A DNA stretch of 64,000 nt from Marinobacter daqiaonensis (GCF_900115285.1 NZ_FOYW01000003.1:124001-188000); one strand, 5' to 3'. Shown: positions 1 to 9,452, counted from the stretch's first letter. Notes: generated by a model from the sequence alone, not told the origin. Made by a program: numbers and translations.

Positions 1-1
1 C

Positions 2-964
2 GTCCTTGCCGGCTTTTTCGGCTGGGTGCGCATTCGGCCAAGGCTGAACGCCAGGGCACAGGTGGAATCGACCCTAAAGTGGATTTTCTTTGCCTGTGCG
101 GCTCTGGCCGTGCTCACTACGGCCGGCATCATTTTCTCGGTGGCATTCGAGACCATCCGCTTTTTTGGCAAGGTCTCGTTCTTTGAGTTCTTCTTTGGCA
201 CCTCCTGGAGCCCCCAGACTGCCCTGCGGGCGGACCAGGTGGCTGCGGAAGGTGCTTTTGGCATGGTGCCCCTGTTCACCGGCACCCTGCTTATTTCGGC
301 CATCGCCATGCTCGTGGCGGTACCGGTGGGGCTGCTCTCCGCCATCTACCTTTCCGAGTACGCCAGCAAACGGGTCCGGGGTGTGGTAAAGCCGCTCCTG
401 GAAATGCTTGCCGGCATTCCCACGGTGGTTTACGGCTTCTTCGCCGCCCTGACGGTGGCGCCTTTTATCAGCAACCTTGCCGCCTCTCTCGGAATCGACG
501 CTTCGTCCCAGAGCGCGCTCGCCGCCGGCGGCGTCATGGGCATCATGATCATTCCGTTCGTTTCGTCCCTGTCGGATGACGTCATCAATGCCGTACCCCA
601 GACCCTGAGGGACGGCTCCCTGGCATTGGGCGCGACACAGTCCGAAACCATGAAGAAGGTGATCTTCCCGGCGGCCCTGCCCGGAATCATGGGGGGTATC
701 CTGCTGGCGGTTTCCCGGGCCATTGGTGAGACCATGATCGTGGTCATGGCGGCTGGCCTGGCGGCAAACCTGACAGCCAACCCGCTGGAGTCGGTAACCA
801 CGGTGACGGTGCAGATCGTGACCCTGCTGACCGGTGACCAGGAGTTCGACAGTGCCAAGACCCTGGCGGCCTTCGCCCTGGGCGCAATGCTCTTCCTGGC
901 GACGCTGATTCTTAACGTGATTGCCCTTCACATCGTACGCAAATATCGGGAACAGTATGACTGA
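2..964 (+). CDS. pstC: Phosphate ABC transporter permease PstC, 5' end cut by window
   Basis: Inner-membrane permease of the high-affinity PstSCAB phosphate importer. The reading frame is open from base 2, so the start lies upstream of the window; the GTG at 26 is internal. Several hydrophobic segments are visible. The cytoplasmic EAA-type loop that contacts the ATPase reads DGSLALGATQSETMKKVIFP at about 610-670, followed by a conserved GETM stretch. The stop overlaps the pstA start by 8 bases, so the two genes are translationally coupled. Order pstC-pstA-pstB-phoU is standard. PstS and the operon's Pho box would lie upstream, out of view. The identification is firm; the N-terminal extent is unknown. 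Confidence 0.95.
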   Translation, partial: VLAGFFGWVRIRPRLNARAQVESTLKWIFFACAALAVLTTAGIIFSVAFETIRFFGKVSFFEFFFGTSWSPQTALRADQVAAEGAFGMVPLFTGTLLISAIAMLVAVPVGLLSAIYLSEYASKRVRGVVKPLLEMLAGIPTVVYGFFAALTVAPFISNLAASLGIDASSQSALAAGGVMGIMIIPFVSSLSDDVINAVPQTLRDGSLALGATQSETMKKVIFPAALPGIMGGILLAVSRAIGETMIVVMAAGLAANLTANPLESVTTVTVQIVTLLTGDQEFDSAKTLAAFALGAMLFLATLILNVIALHIVRKYREQYD

Positions 965-2231
965 TCGCAATACACAGGCGGAGATCATCCGTCAGTCCCT
1001 GAAGCGCCGCTATCGGAAGGAGCGCCGCTTCCGGGCCTATGGCATTCTCGCCATAGCCATCGCCCTGAGCGCGCTGGTGGTGTTGTTTGTGGACATTATC
1101 GGCAAAGGTCACACAGCATTCATCAAGACAACCGTGACCCTGGAAGTGGATATCGACCCCGAGATGATGTATCTGGACGACGCCACGGACGAGCGTCAGC
1201 TGCGCATGGCGGATTTCGTGGAACCGCTGGTGCAGGCGCTGCTCCGGGAAGTCCCCGGGGCCACGGAGGCCAATCGGGACGCAGTTCGGGACCTGCTCAA
1301 TCCGTACGCCTCCAACCAGCTGCGGGATGCTCTCAAGGAGAACCCCGAGCTTCTGGGTACCACCCAGACCATGACATTCCTGACCCATACCAATGTGGAC
1401 GTCTACGTCAAACACGCCGGGGACGAGGATTACTCCATCAAACTCAGTGATCGTCAGCAGGCCTGGGTGGACCAGTTGTTGGACAAGGGGGTGATTGAGA
1501 CCTCCTTCAACGATGTCCTGTTCAGCCGGGGCGATTCCCGGGATCCCTCCCGGGCCGGCATCCTGGGCGCTATCGTGGGGTCCCTTCTGACCATGTTCGT
1601 AACCCTGATCCTGTCCTTCCCCATTGGTGTTGCGGCAGCCATCTATCTCGAGGAATTTGCTCCCCAGAATCGGTTCACGGACTTTATCGAGGTCAACATC
1701 AACAACCTGGCGGCGGTGCCGTCGATCATCTTCGGTCTGCTGGGCCTGGCGGTATTCATCAACCTCTTCGGCATGCCCCGGTCCGTTCCCCTGGTGGGTG
1801 GTCTGGTGCTGACCCTGATGACCCTGCCTACCATCATTATCTCGAGCCGGGCGGCCATCAAGAGTGTGCCGCCGTCGATCCGCGAAGCGGCGGAAGGCAT
1901 CGGCGCGTCCAAAATGCAGGTGGTGCTGCATCACGTGCTGCCGCTGGCACTGCCGGGCATGCTGACGGGTTCCATCATCGGCATGGCTCAGGCCCTGGGC
2001 GAGACGGCGCCCCTCCTGCTGATCGGGATGGTGGCGTTTATTGTGGATGTTCCGGATGGCTTCCTGGACTCGGCCACGGTGCTGCCCGTACAGGTGTTCC
2101 TGTGGGCGGGCAGTCCGGAACTGGCCTTTATCGAACGGGCGTCAGCCGCCATTATGGTGCTGCTGGCCTTCCTGATCAGTATGAATGCACTGGCCATCTG
2201 GCTGCGAAAGCGGCTCGAGCGGCGGTGGTGA
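957..2231 (+). CDS. pstA: Phosphate ABC transporter permease PstA
   Basis: Second permease subunit of the Pst importer, 424 aa. The ATG at 957 overlaps the pstC stop, which favours it over an upstream in-frame start at 921. A first membrane helix lies at about residues 27-48. A soluble insertion of about 150 residues, presumably periplasmic, follows, and then the conserved permease core from about residue 200. The EAA loop ([18 protein letters not shown]) is at about residue 308 and a GETAPLL segment follows. E. coli PstA is near 296 aa, so this is the long form with the insertion, as I recall from Pseudomonas relatives. The role of the insertion is not evident from sequence. Confidence 0.95.
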   Translation: MTDRNTQAEIIRQSLKRRYRKERRFRAYGILAIAIALSALVVLFVDIIGKGHTAFIKTTVTLEVDIDPEMMYLDDATDERQLRMADFVEPLVQALLREVPGATEANRDAVRDLLNPYASNQLRDALKENPELLGTTQTMTFLTHTNVDVYVKHAGDEDYSIKLSDRQQAWVDQLLDKGVIETSFNDVLFSRGDSRDPSRAGILGAIVGSLLTMFVTLILSFPIGVAAAIYLEEFAPQNRFTDFIEVNINNLAAVPSIIFGLLGLAVFINLFGMPRSVPLVGGLVLTLMTLPTIIISSRAAIKSVPPSIREAAEGIGASKMQVVLHHVLPLALPGMLTGSIIGMAQALGETAPLLLIGMVAFIVDVPDGFLDSATVLPVQVFLWAGSPELAFIERASAAIMVLLAFLISMNALAIWLRKRLERRW

Positions 2232-2241
2232 GGAGAGCGTT

Positions 2242-3138
2242 ATGAGTACCATGAATACCCTGAAGCCCGCGGTCGACAAAGAGGTTGGCGCATCCCGCGA
2301 TACGGTCGTTCCCGCCCATGAGGAGCGGCCCGAGTCGGCGGTGATCGAGGAGGCGAAAACGGTCGGGAAACCGTTTTCCGATGACCCGAAGTTCAAACTC
2401 CGCAACGTGGAAGTGTTCTATGGCCAGGACCGGGCTATCAAGAACATCAGCCTGGACATTGCCCGCAATGAAGTCATCGCCTTTATCGGCCCGTCCGGCT
2501 GTGGCAAGTCGACCTTCCTGCGCTGCCTGAACCGGATGAACGACAGTATCGACATCTGTCGGGTAAGGGGTTCGCTGCTGCTGGACGACCAGAATATCTA
2601 CGACTCCAAGCGCGACGTGGTGGAGTTGCGGGCACGGGTGGGCATGGTCTTCCAGAAGCCCAACCCGTTCCCCAAGTCGATCTACGACAACGTGGCTTAC
2701 GGCCCCCGTATCCACGGCCTGGCCAACCGCAAGTCGGATCTGGACGACATCGTGGAGAACAGCCTGCGCAAGGCGGGCCTGTGGGATGAGGCCAAAGATC
2801 GGCTGGATGCCACGGCCACCGGCATGTCCGGCGGTCAGCAGCAGCGCCTTTGCATCGCCCGGGCCATCGCCATCAGTCCGGAAGTTATCCTGATGGACGA
2901 GCCCTGTTCGGCCCTCGACCCGATTGCCACCGCCAAGGTGGAAGAGCTGATCGCCGAGATGTCAGAGAGCTATACTATCGTTATCGTTACTCATTCCATG
3001 CAGCAGGCCGCGCGTGTTTCCCACCGCACTGCCTACTTCCATCTGGGCCACCTGGTCGAGGTCAATGAGACCAACAAGGTGTTCACAGCCCCGGAGCACG
3101 AGTTAACAGAATCCTACATTACCGGGCGTTTCGGTTAA
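2242..3138 (+). CDS. pstB: Phosphate ABC transporter ATP-binding protein PstB
   Basis: ATPase that powers phosphate import through PstCA, 298 aa. It shows Walker [10 protein letters not shown] (residues 83-91), the signature MSGGQQQR, Walker B VILMDEP followed by CSALDP, and the switch His in VTHSM. The ATG at 2242 follows GAGAG at 2232-2236. Compared with E. coli PstB (257 aa) it has an extra, polar N-terminal segment of about 45 residues before the ABC domain. It lies 10 bases downstream of pstA in the same operon. In family terms it also takes part in PhoU/PhoR signalling, consistent with phoU following. Confidence 0.97.
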   Translation: MSTMNTLKPAVDKEVGASRDTVVPAHEERPESAVIEEAKTVGKPFSDDPKFKLRNVEVFYGQDRAIKNISLDIARNEVIAFIGPSGCGKSTFLRCLNRMNDSIDICRVRGSLLLDDQNIYDSKRDVVELRARVGMVFQKPNPFPKSIYDNVAYGPRIHGLANRKSDLDDIVENSLRKAGLWDEAKDRLDATATGMSGGQQQRLCIARAIAISPEVILMDEPCSALDPIATAKVEELIAEMSESYTIVIVTHSMQQAARVSHRTAYFHLGHLVEVNETNKVFTAPEHELTESYITGRFG

Positions 3139-3165
3139 GCCGGGCTGAAGCTTCAGGAGCATATG

Positions 3166-3888
3166 ATGCCGACGAAAAAAGAAGATATGTATGGGGATCA
3201 CATTTCCCACCAGTTCAACGATGATCTGTCCCAGCTGAAGAGCGACTTCCTGGATATGGGCGGCCTGGTGGAGCAGCAGACCATCGATGCCGTCAATGCG
3301 CTGATTGATGGTGACAGCGACGCGGCGGACGAGATCCGTGCCCGGGACAAGGTGGTTGACCGGATGGAGATGACCCTGGATGAAGAGGCCACCCGCCTGA
3401 TCGCCCGCCGTCAGCCCGCCGCCCGGGATCTCCGTTTTGTGATTTCGGTGATCAAGATGGTGTCCGACCTGGAGCGGGTAGGGGACGAGGCCAAGAAGAT
3501 CGCCAAGTTCGCCCTGACCCTGGCCGAGGAGGGTCAGGCGCCCCGTGGGTACGTGGAGGTCCGTCATATCGGCAACCACGTGACCACCATGCTGCATGAT
3601 GCGCTCGACGCCTTTTCAAGGCTGGATGCCCATCAGGCCCTGAAGATCATGAGGGAAGACAAGCGGGTGGACGAGGAGTATCAGGCAGCGACCCGGACAC
3701 TGTTGACCTTCATGATGGAGGATACCCGCAATATCTCGCGGTGCATGTCTGTCCTGTGGGTGCTGCGGGCACTGGAGCGGGTGGGGGACCATGCCTGCAA
3801 TATCGCCGAGAATGTCATCTACATGGTGGAAGGCGAGGATGTGCGGCATACGCCGGTTGAGGAAGCCGAGAAGGTTGTTGGCCGGTAA
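3166..3888 (+). CDS. phoU: Phosphate signalling/transport regulator PhoU
   Basis: Negative regulator of the Pho response that links PstSCAB to the PhoR kinase. The helical protein carries two tandem PhoU repeats, each with an E/DxxxD-type metal-binding pattern; RVGDEAKKIAKF and RVGDHACNIAENV are the clearest. Two adjacent ATGs occur at 3163 and 3166. AGGAG at 3155-3159 is spaced better for 3166 (6 nt), giving 240 aa. It is the last gene of the pst operon, and phoBR lies about 30 kb away in this window. No clear intrinsic terminator follows, but a large palindrome starts about 35 bases after the stop. Confidence 0.95.
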   Translation: MPTKKEDMYGDHISHQFNDDLSQLKSDFLDMGGLVEQQTIDAVNALIDGDSDAADEIRARDKVVDRMEMTLDEEATRLIARRQPAARDLRFVISVIKMVSDLERVGDEAKKIAKFALTLAEEGQAPRGYVEVRHIGNHVTTMLHDALDAFSRLDAHQALKIMREDKRVDEEYQAATRTLLTFMMEDTRNISRCMSVLWVLRALERVGDHACNIAENVIYMVEGEDVRHTPVEEAEKVVGR

Positions 3889-3923
3889 TTTTTTGACAGG
3901 CCTGTTGTTCTGGGTGCGAACGA

Positions 3924-4034
3924 AGCCAGGTCGATGGCTTTTTCTCGGACATGCCACGCAAGTACATCCATGTAGGGCTCGACGAACGCCATCCCTGGCG
4001 TTCGTCGGTCCGAGAAAAAGCCCTCAACCTGGCT
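3924..4034. repeat. Large imperfect palindrome with nested hairpin (REP/BIME-like)
   Basis: Arms at 3924-3950 and 4008-4034 are inverted copies of about 27 bp with a few mismatches; the core is GGCTTTTTCTCGGAC and its complement. Inside, 3981-3991 and 3996-4006 form a perfect 11-bp hairpin (GACGAACGCCA). The near-palindrome TACATCCATGTA lies at 3963-3974. It sits between the convergent genes phoU and hinT and has no coding potential. It looks like an extragenic repeat and could act as a transcript end for either gene. Copy number elsewhere is unknown. Confidence 0.7.
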
Positions 4035-4106
4035 CCGCCCCGGCAAATGTGCCTAACGCCCCGCCTCCTGCACAAAAACCAGAAGTCTGGGGGCCAAACC
4101 GCCACA

Positions 4107-4472
4107 TCAGGCAGTCTTCTTCCTGTCCGTATAGGGCGGCCAGCCAAAGGGTTTACCGGCAAGCACGTGCAGATGGATGTGGAACACCGTCTGGCCGGAA
4201 TTCTCGCCGCAGTTCATGACCGTGCGATAGCCATCGTCGGCAAAGCCCATTTCCTTCGCCAGTTTGGCCGCTACCCAGTACAGGTGGCCCACCAGCTCCC
4301 GGTCATCTTCAGTCATATCGTTGATGGTGGCAATCTGCTTCTTAGGGATAACCAGCAGGTGCACCGGGGCCTGAGGGTTGATGTCCTTGAAGGCCAGGCT
4401 GATGTCGTCTTCGTGGACGATGTCCGCGGGAATCTCACGATTGATGATCTTGTCGAAGATCGTTTCCGCCAT
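4107..4472 (-). CDS. hinT: HIT-family nucleotide-binding protein (HinT-like)
   Basis: Histidine-triad purine nucleoside phosphoramidase/AMP-lysine hydrolase type protein, 121 aa, cytosolic. The triad motif HIHLHVLAG starts at residue 98. The N-terminal DKIINREIPADIV and the SGQTVFH stretch are typical of the HinT branch. The start at 4472 gives the usual family length; further upstream the frame lacks homology character. It lies 46 bases downstream of the ubiF-like gene on the same strand, so co-transcription is likely. The physiological substrate in bacteria is not settled for the family. Confidence 0.93.
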   Translation of the reverse strand: MAETIFDKIINREIPADIVHEDDISLAFKDINPQAPVHLLVIPKKQIATINDMTEDDRELVGHLYWVAAKLAKEMGFADDGYRTVMNCGENSGQTVFHIHLHVLAGKPFGWPPYTDRKKTA

Positions 4473-4518
4473 GTCGAAGTCCTTAGTATTGAAGTGAATG
4501 ATGGGCCGGGCCGGACAG

Positions 4519-5823
4519 TCAGAGCTGACCAACCAGCCGCTTCAGGCCCGGTGCCCGGCTTAGCAGGGTCTCAAGGGGCTTTGGCAGGCCCTCGTCGATG
4601 CCCATGGCGTAGCGTGCTACGCGGTTGCGGGCAAACGGCAGGCCCTGGGCCAGCCCCAGGCCCAGGTTGCGGGCGGCCCAGACCGGCGTTACGGAATTGC
4701 TGAACAGATGATAGAACACATCCATGGTGGCCATCATCCGGCCGTTGGCCGGGCGCCGCTGCTGCTGGTAACGCTCGAGCAGTTCCGGATCCGACGGGTC
4801 CCGGCCCAGACGACGGGCCTCGTCCAGCAGCGCCTGCAGGCACTGTGCATCCTGGAAACCCAGGTTGACGCCCTGGCCCGCCAGGGGATTGATGGTGTGG
4901 GCCGAATCGCCCGCCAATACTGTCCGGCCCTGGAAATACTGGTGTGCATGCTGGCGGGCAATGGGGAAGCTGGCCCGGGCGGAAACTCCGGTCAGGGTTG
5001 GCAGTTCCTGCGGAAAGGCCTCCCGTACCCTGGCAAGAAAATCCTCCGCTGGCAGGGCTTTCAATTCAGATAGCACCTCTGGTGCGTCATACCACACCAG
5101 TGAGGCCCAGCTTTCGCCAACGTACTCCGGGCTGGCGTGCAGGGGCAGAAAGGCCCTCGGGCCACTGCTGTGGAAAGCCTGCCAGGTGATGTCCTCGGGC
5201 TCACCACGGTAACGCACGCTGGCCACCAGAGCCTGCTGGCCGTACTGGTTGCGGGTTACACCAATGCCCGCCAGTTGCCGGACCCTGGACTGGGCCCCGT
5301 CTGCGCCGATCAGCAGTCGTCCCGTCAATGCCTCGCCGGTGTCGAGGGTTACCGTCACCGACTGGTCATCCTCCTGCAGGGAGTCTACACCGGAGCCGGC
5401 GAACAGTGTCACTTCCTCATGGTCGGTGGCCCTGTCCCACAGGGCCTTCTGGGTAACGGGATTTTCCACGATATGGCCGAGGTGCCGGGTTCCGAGATCG
5501 GCAGCGGAGAACGTGGTTCTGGGTGGCCCGCCGGGTAGCAGCCGGCTGACGGGGTGTTCAGGTGCCTCCCATACTGCCAGGCGGGCGTAGGGCGTGGCGC
5601 GCATGGCGAGGATGTCCTCCCAGACACCGAGGGAGCGCAGATAGCGCTCGGTGCCCGCGCTCAGTGCCGACACCCGGATATCCGGGTCCTGGCCCGGGTC
5701 GAATGCCGGCTCGCTGCCCTGGTCAATCAGCGCAACGGTGTGATGGTGTTGGGCAAGGCCATTGGCAATGGCGGCGCCCACCATGCCGGCGCCAACCACA
5801 ATAAAATCGAAGGTCTGAGTCAT
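4519..5823 (-). CDS. ubiF: UbiF/UbiH-family FAD-dependent ubiquinone hydroxylase
   Basis: Flavoprotein monooxygenase of ubiquinone biosynthesis, 434 aa. It has an N-terminal Rossmann GAGMVG (residues 11-16), the mid-protein motif GADGAQSRVRQLAGI (about 170-184), and the C-terminal FAD motif GDSAHTINPLAGQGVNLG (about 303-320). Stretches such as PDIRVSALSAG, GPRAFLPL and WASLVWYD resemble E. coli UbiF more than UbiH or UbiI, so C6 hydroxylation of the ring is the likely step. It is about 40 residues longer than E. coli UbiF. The family is certain; the exact position hydroxylated is inferred from remembered similarity. Confidence 0.85.
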   Translation of the reverse strand: MTQTFDFIVVGAGMVGAAIANGLAQHHHTVALIDQGSEPAFDPGQDPDIRVSALSAGTERYLRSLGVWEDILAMRATPYARLAVWEAPEHPVSRLLPGGPPRTTFSAADLGTRHLGHIVENPVTQKALWDRATDHEEVTLFAGSGVDSLQEDDQSVTVTLDTGEALTGRLLIGADGAQSRVRQLAGIGVTRNQYGQQALVASVRYRGEPEDITWQAFHSSGPRAFLPLHASPEYVGESWASLVWYDAPEVLSELKALPAEDFLARVREAFPQELPTLTGVSARASFPIARQHAHQYFQGRTVLAGDSAHTINPLAGQGVNLGFQDAQCLQALLDEARRLGRDPSDPELLERYQQQRRPANGRMMATMDVFYHLFSNSVTPVWAARNLGLGLAQGLPFARNRVARYAMGIDEGLPKPLETLLSRAPGLKRLVGQL

Positions 5824-5886
5824 AAGTGTTTCCCCAGTCAGACCTCCAGTTTACCCACGCTGCCGTCCCAGGCAAGCTGCTCCGGA

Positions 5887-6450
5887 TCAATAACCTGCCA
5901 GTTCCCAGCTCTCGATCTGCCGCTCGGAAGAGGCGATATCCGTGGCGGGCTTGCGCTTCAGCCAGGCCGGCCTGCCCGACCGGGGCCGGATGAAGCCCTG
6001 CTCAATCACCACCGGCTGGACCAGTTGCAGGAAGTCGGCGGTCTTCATATGGATGGACTCTTCATGGGAGCCGGCGGCGAAAGCGATATCCGGTTGCCGG
6101 GTGAGGGCTTCGCTGCAGTAGACCGCCATATCGAACAGATTGCCAAAAGGGGGCATGGCTCCCACTTCGCAGTCGGGAAAACGGTCCTTGAAGTCCATTT
6201 CGTCCGCCAGTTCCACGAAATCGGTTTCCAGTACATGGCTGAGGCGGTCCCAGTGGATACGCCAGGTGGCGGGCATGACCAGCATGGCCATCTTCCCGTC
6301 CAGCTCGATGATGACAGTCTTGGCGACACGGTCTCCGGCGATGTGGCCATGATGGGCCAGTTGTTGGGCAGTGTAGGCGGGGGGGTGGGTCATGGAGAGA
6401 TAGTCGACCCCTGACTTATCAAGGAAAGCTTTCAGCTGTCTTCCCGGCAT
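5887..6450 (-). CDS. YbaK/ProX-family aminoacyl-tRNA deacylase-like protein
   Basis: A 187-aa protein with the YbaK/EbsC/ProX fold. Members of this family usually hydrolyse mischarged tRNAs in trans (for example Cys-tRNA-Pro or Ala-tRNA-Pro). Family-like features are the HPPAYTAQQLAHHGHIAGDRVAKTV segment (the conserved Lys in RVAKTV), VMPATWRIHW, and the GAMPPFGN loop, a variant of the G-x-x-x-P loop. The C-terminal 35 residues are basic and extend past the usual domain. It stands as a single gene between the ubiF-like gene and mscS. Substrate specificity cannot be read from the sequence. Confidence 0.75.
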   Translation of the reverse strand: MPGRQLKAFLDKSGVDYLSMTHPPAYTAQQLAHHGHIAGDRVAKTVIIELDGKMAMLVMPATWRIHWDRLSHVLETDFVELADEMDFKDRFPDCEVGAMPPFGNLFDMAVYCSEALTRQPDIAFAAGSHEESIHMKTADFLQLVQPVVIEQGFIRPRSGRPAWLKRKPATDIASSERQIESWELAGY

Positions 6451-6602
6451 CGTTCGACCTCCTGCCAGTGCGGCGTGTCCGGGGCTGGCCGTTTTGCCGA
6501 TTCGCCCCCTCTGTTACTGCCTAGCTTAGCGGAGTGTACGGGGAATGCGAGCCGATGGATTCCGGGAGTGTGACCAAGGCCGCGAAGCAATCCGGGCATA
6601 AA

Positions 6603-6630
6603 GAAAAAGGCCGCCCGGAGGCGGCTTTTT
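6603..6630 (-). terminator. Intrinsic terminator of mscS
   Basis: A GC stem GCCGCC/GGCGGC (6610-6615 with 6620-6625) and a CGGA loop are followed on the minus strand by a U-rich run (complement of AAGAAAAA). It lies just after the mscS stop. A shorter T-run on the other side makes it partly bidirectional. Confidence 0.85.
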
Positions 6631-6635
6631 GGGAG

Positions 6636-7484
6636 TTATTTCTCCGGGTTTCCGGGCTGCTGGTAAACGTGAATATCCCGCTGGGGGAAAGGAATGGTGA
6701 TGCCCTCCTTGTCGAAGGCTTTCTTGATCTTCTCGTGCATGTCCCAGTAGACCGGCCAGAGGTCGTCGGTCTTTGTCCATGGACGAACAATGATGTTCAC
6801 CGAGTTATCACCCAGGGAACCGACGGAAATACGCGGTTCGGGTTCCGGGAGAATGCGGTCGTCCTCGTCGAGGCAGCGTTTGATAACCGCCCTCGCCTTG
6901 TCGATATCGTCGTCGTAGTGAATGCCGAAAGTCATGTCGCAACGACGGGTGTCGTAGATGCTGACGTTCACCAAGGTGGCGTTCGACAGGTTCCCGTTGG
7001 GAACGACCACGCGGCGGTTATCGAAAGTGTTGACGATGGTGTAGAGAATATTGATTTCGGCCACTGCCCCCAGGAAGCCCTCGGCCTCAATGGTGTCGCC
7101 GACCCTGAAGGGTTTGAAGATCAGGATCAGCACGCCACCGGCGAAATTGGCGAGGCTGCCCTGCAGGGCCAGGCCGATCGCCAGGCCGGCGGCACCGATG
7201 ACGGCAATGAAGGAGGTGGTGGCGATACCCACCATGGAAGCCACGGAAATCAGCAGCATGATCTTGAGGATGATGCTGATCAGGCCGCAGAGGAACTTGT
7301 TCAGGCTGGGATCTTTGGGCCCCAGTTTGACGTCCATAATGTGGACCAGACGCTTGATCAGCCAGAGGCCGACCACCAGTGTGACGATGGCCAGGACCAC
7401 CTTGGGTGCGTAGGCCATGACCATTTCTACGGCCATATCGATCCATTCACTGGCTCTGCCGCTGGCGCCAAACAGGTCTTCCAT
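6636..7484 (-). CDS. mscS: Small-conductance mechanosensitive channel MscS
   Basis: Tension-gated channel that releases osmolytes on hypo-osmotic shock. The length (282 aa) is close to the E. coli protein (286). Predicted helices lie near residues 18-45 and 65-85. The pore helix has the Gly/Ala-packed AAGLAIGLALQGSLANFAGG, followed by the beta-domain hallmark FKPFRVGDTIE and the VPNGNLSNATLVN signature. The C-terminal alpha/beta cage is complete. It is monocistronic with its own terminator. Confidence 0.95.
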   Translation of the reverse strand: MEDLFGASGRASEWIDMAVEMVMAYAPKVVLAIVTLVVGLWLIKRLVHIMDVKLGPKDPSLNKFLCGLISIILKIMLLISVASMVGIATTSFIAVIGAAGLAIGLALQGSLANFAGGVLILIFKPFRVGDTIEAEGFLGAVAEINILYTIVNTFDNRRVVVPNGNLSNATLVNVSIYDTRRCDMTFGIHYDDDIDKARAVIKRCLDEDDRILPEPEPRISVGSLGDNSVNIIVRPWTKTDDLWPVYWDMHEKIKKAFDKEGITIPFPQRDIHVYQQPGNPEK

Positions 7485-7538
7485 ACAAACTCCTGATTTT
7501 CAGAAAAGTGAATTCAGTATTCGCCGGAGTGCCGCCTG

Positions 7539-8630
7539 CTACACGGACCTGGCCCAGTCGATCAATGTCTCTGGTCCACCAGTGATCGCGACACGCCCCG
7601 ATTTCTGACTGAGCTGGTAGTCATACATAGGATCATAATAGTCAGTCAATAACGTTTTGATCCAGTCGTCGTGGCCCGAGAGGTCTCCATTACTGGCCTG
7701 ACGGGCCAGTGCCTGCTCCATGATCCCCCGGAGGCGCTGATACCGTTCGCCTCCCAGTCGCTTGCGGATGCGGTCCAGAGCGCTGAGCAGGTAGTCACAG
7801 AAGTTCTCCCAGCCTGCGGCCTCACCGTCCCGGGCCTGATAGTCACGGACCATTTGCTCGATATAGTCTTCCCGGATGATGGCAATACGTTCGTAAAGCG
7901 GACGCTCAAGGATCACCAGTGGAGCCGAAATCATCCTCTCGCGCAGCTCAAGTGGAAGGCTGCACCGACCGACCAGGCGGCTTTCATCCTCCAGCTGGAT
8001 GGGGCCGCCCCGCTCGGCGGCCTTCAGCAGGGTAACTGCCAGGGCATTCTCGAAATCAATCTGGGAGGGCTGCGGAGTGACCCTGCGGCCAAAGCTGGAG
8101 CCCCGATGATTGGCCAGGCCTTCCAGGTCAACCGGGTTCGGCATTTGCCGCAGAACCCGCGTCTTGCCGGTCCCGGTACGACCGCTGACGATGTGGAAGG
8201 TCGCCTCCTGAACTATCTGATCCATGGTATCGATCAGGTAGCGCCTGAGTGCCTTGTAGCCGCCTTTGACCAGTGGGTAGTCGATACCTGCCTCCCTCAG
8301 CCACTGCTGGGTCAGGCGTGAGCGCAGCCCGCCGCGGAAGCAGTACAGGTAGCCATGGGGGTTTTCGAGGGCGAACCGCCTCCAGGCCTCGATCCGGTCG
8401 GCCTTCGTATCCCCCGCTACCAGCTGGTGGCCGAGGCGGATCGCTTCATCCTGGCCCTTTTCCTTGTAGCAGATGCCCACGCGGTGCCGCTCGTCATCGT
8501 TCATCAGGGGGGCATTGATCGCACCTGGGAAACTGCCGTGGTTGTATTCAACCGGTGCACGGACGTCCATCAGGGGCGTGTCGGCAAGGAAAATCTGGCG
8601 GTAGTCGTCGGTGTCGGGGCGTATGGTCAT
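7539..8630 (-). CDS. selU: tRNA 2-selenouridine/geranyl-2-thiouridine synthase
   Basis: SelU (MnmH) converts 2-thiouridine at wobble position 34 of some tRNAs to 2-selenouridine through a geranylated intermediate, using selenophosphate. The protein is 363 aa, matching the family (E. coli 364). The N-terminal rhodanese domain carries the catalytic Cys97 in YLYCFRGGLRS, and a Walker A SGRTGTGKT lies at residues 149-157. The ATG at 8630 starts the homologous region; the frame continues open upstream to 8942 but that part lacks family character and runs across the divergent gene. No selD is in the window. Confidence 0.93.
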   Translation of the reverse strand: MTIRPDTDDYRQIFLADTPLMDVRAPVEYNHGSFPGAINAPLMNDDERHRVGICYKEKGQDEAIRLGHQLVAGDTKADRIEAWRRFALENPHGYLYCFRGGLRSRLTQQWLREAGIDYPLVKGGYKALRRYLIDTMDQIVQEATFHIVSGRTGTGKTRVLRQMPNPVDLEGLANHRGSSFGRRVTPQPSQIDFENALAVTLLKAAERGGPIQLEDESRLVGRCSLPLELRERMISAPLVILERPLYERIAIIREDYIEQMVRDYQARDGEAAGWENFCDYLLSALDRIRKRLGGERYQRLRGIMEQALARQASNGDLSGHDDWIKTLLTDYYDPMYDYQLSQKSGRVAITGGPETLIDWARSV

Positions 8631-8789
8631 GATTGCGGTTATGGTCGCCTGGTATTCGAAGGCAGCCAGTATAGCGGAAGAGGCGTCGGTCTGTCGTGAC
8701 GGGGAGGGAGCGCTCCAGCCCGGGCGGAGGATCGCATATGGAGGGGGAGCGTGTAGAATGCTCCGGTCATTCCCGTCAAGAGCCCTGCA

Positions 8790-9452
8790 ATGACCACAGA
8801 GCAGCCAATGCCGGAGTCGCTCCGGCAAGCGATCCAGCGAACCCTGTCGCGGGGGCGCCTGGCCGTGACCCGGCCAGGCGGATGCCCCGCCCTGGCACTG
8901 TACCTGTTTGATCCGACTGTCCTTGAAGGTCCGCTGAGTCATGAGGAAGCGCAGGCGGTGGTGGCTGAGCCGGCCTACTGGTCATTCTGCTGGGCCAGCG
9001 GTCAGGTGCTGGCCCAGTGGATTCTGGATCATCCGGAGCTGGTGCGGGGCAAGCGGGTGCTGGATTTCGGTTCAGGCTCCGGCGTCGTGGCGGTCGCCGC
9101 TGCCCTGGCGGGGGCCGCAGAGGTATATGCCTGTGACCTGGACCCGGACGCCCTTGCCGCGGCCCGGGCCAATGCCGGCCTTAACGGTGTCCCGGTGCTG
9201 ACCTGCGACGCCTGGGAGGACCGGCCAGGGGAGCTCGATCTGATTACTGCCGCGGATGTTCTTTACGACCGCGACAATCGCCCGTTCCTGCAGGCGTTCA
9301 GGGCGGCGGCGACGGAGGTTCTGATGGCGGATTCCCGGGTACGGGACCTGAACGAGCCGGGCTACAATCTGCAGGCGACGGTTGAGGCGCGGACGTGGCC
9401 GGATCTGAACGAGTTCGAGGAATTCAACCGGGTGCGGATCTTCAGGGCGTGA
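8790..9452 (+). CDS. Class I SAM-dependent methyltransferase (ETFB-lysine/PF10294-like)
   Basis: A 220-aa methyltransferase. The SAM-binding motif I VLDFGSGSGVVAVAAA is followed by the acidic motif II residue in YACDLDP and by AADVLYDRDN, which replaces the NPPY-type motif. The order and the N-terminal EPAYWSFCWASG stretch resemble protein-lysine methyltransferases of the ETFB-KMT/nicotinamide-N-methyltransferase-like group. A protein target such as the electron transfer flavoprotein is possible but unproven. It is divergent from selU; the 159-base gap must hold both promoters. No reliable intrinsic terminator on its own strand was seen. Confidence 0.8.
   Translation: MTTEQPMPESLRQAIQRTLSRGRLAVTRPGGCPALALYLFDPTVLEGPLSHEEAQAVVAEPAYWSFCWASGQVLAQWILDHPELVRGKRVLDFGSGSGVVAVAAALAGAAEVYACDLDPDALAAARANAGLNGVPVLTCDAWEDRPGELDLITAADVLYDRDNRPFLQAFRAAATEVLMADSRVRDLNEPGYNLQATVEARTWPDLNEFEEFNRVRIFRA

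Noticed and set aside
8631..8942. N-terminal extension of SelU by 104 residues
   Set aside because: The extension overlaps the divergent methyltransferase gene and lacks family character; ATG 8630 gives the family length and places the catalytic Cys at 97.
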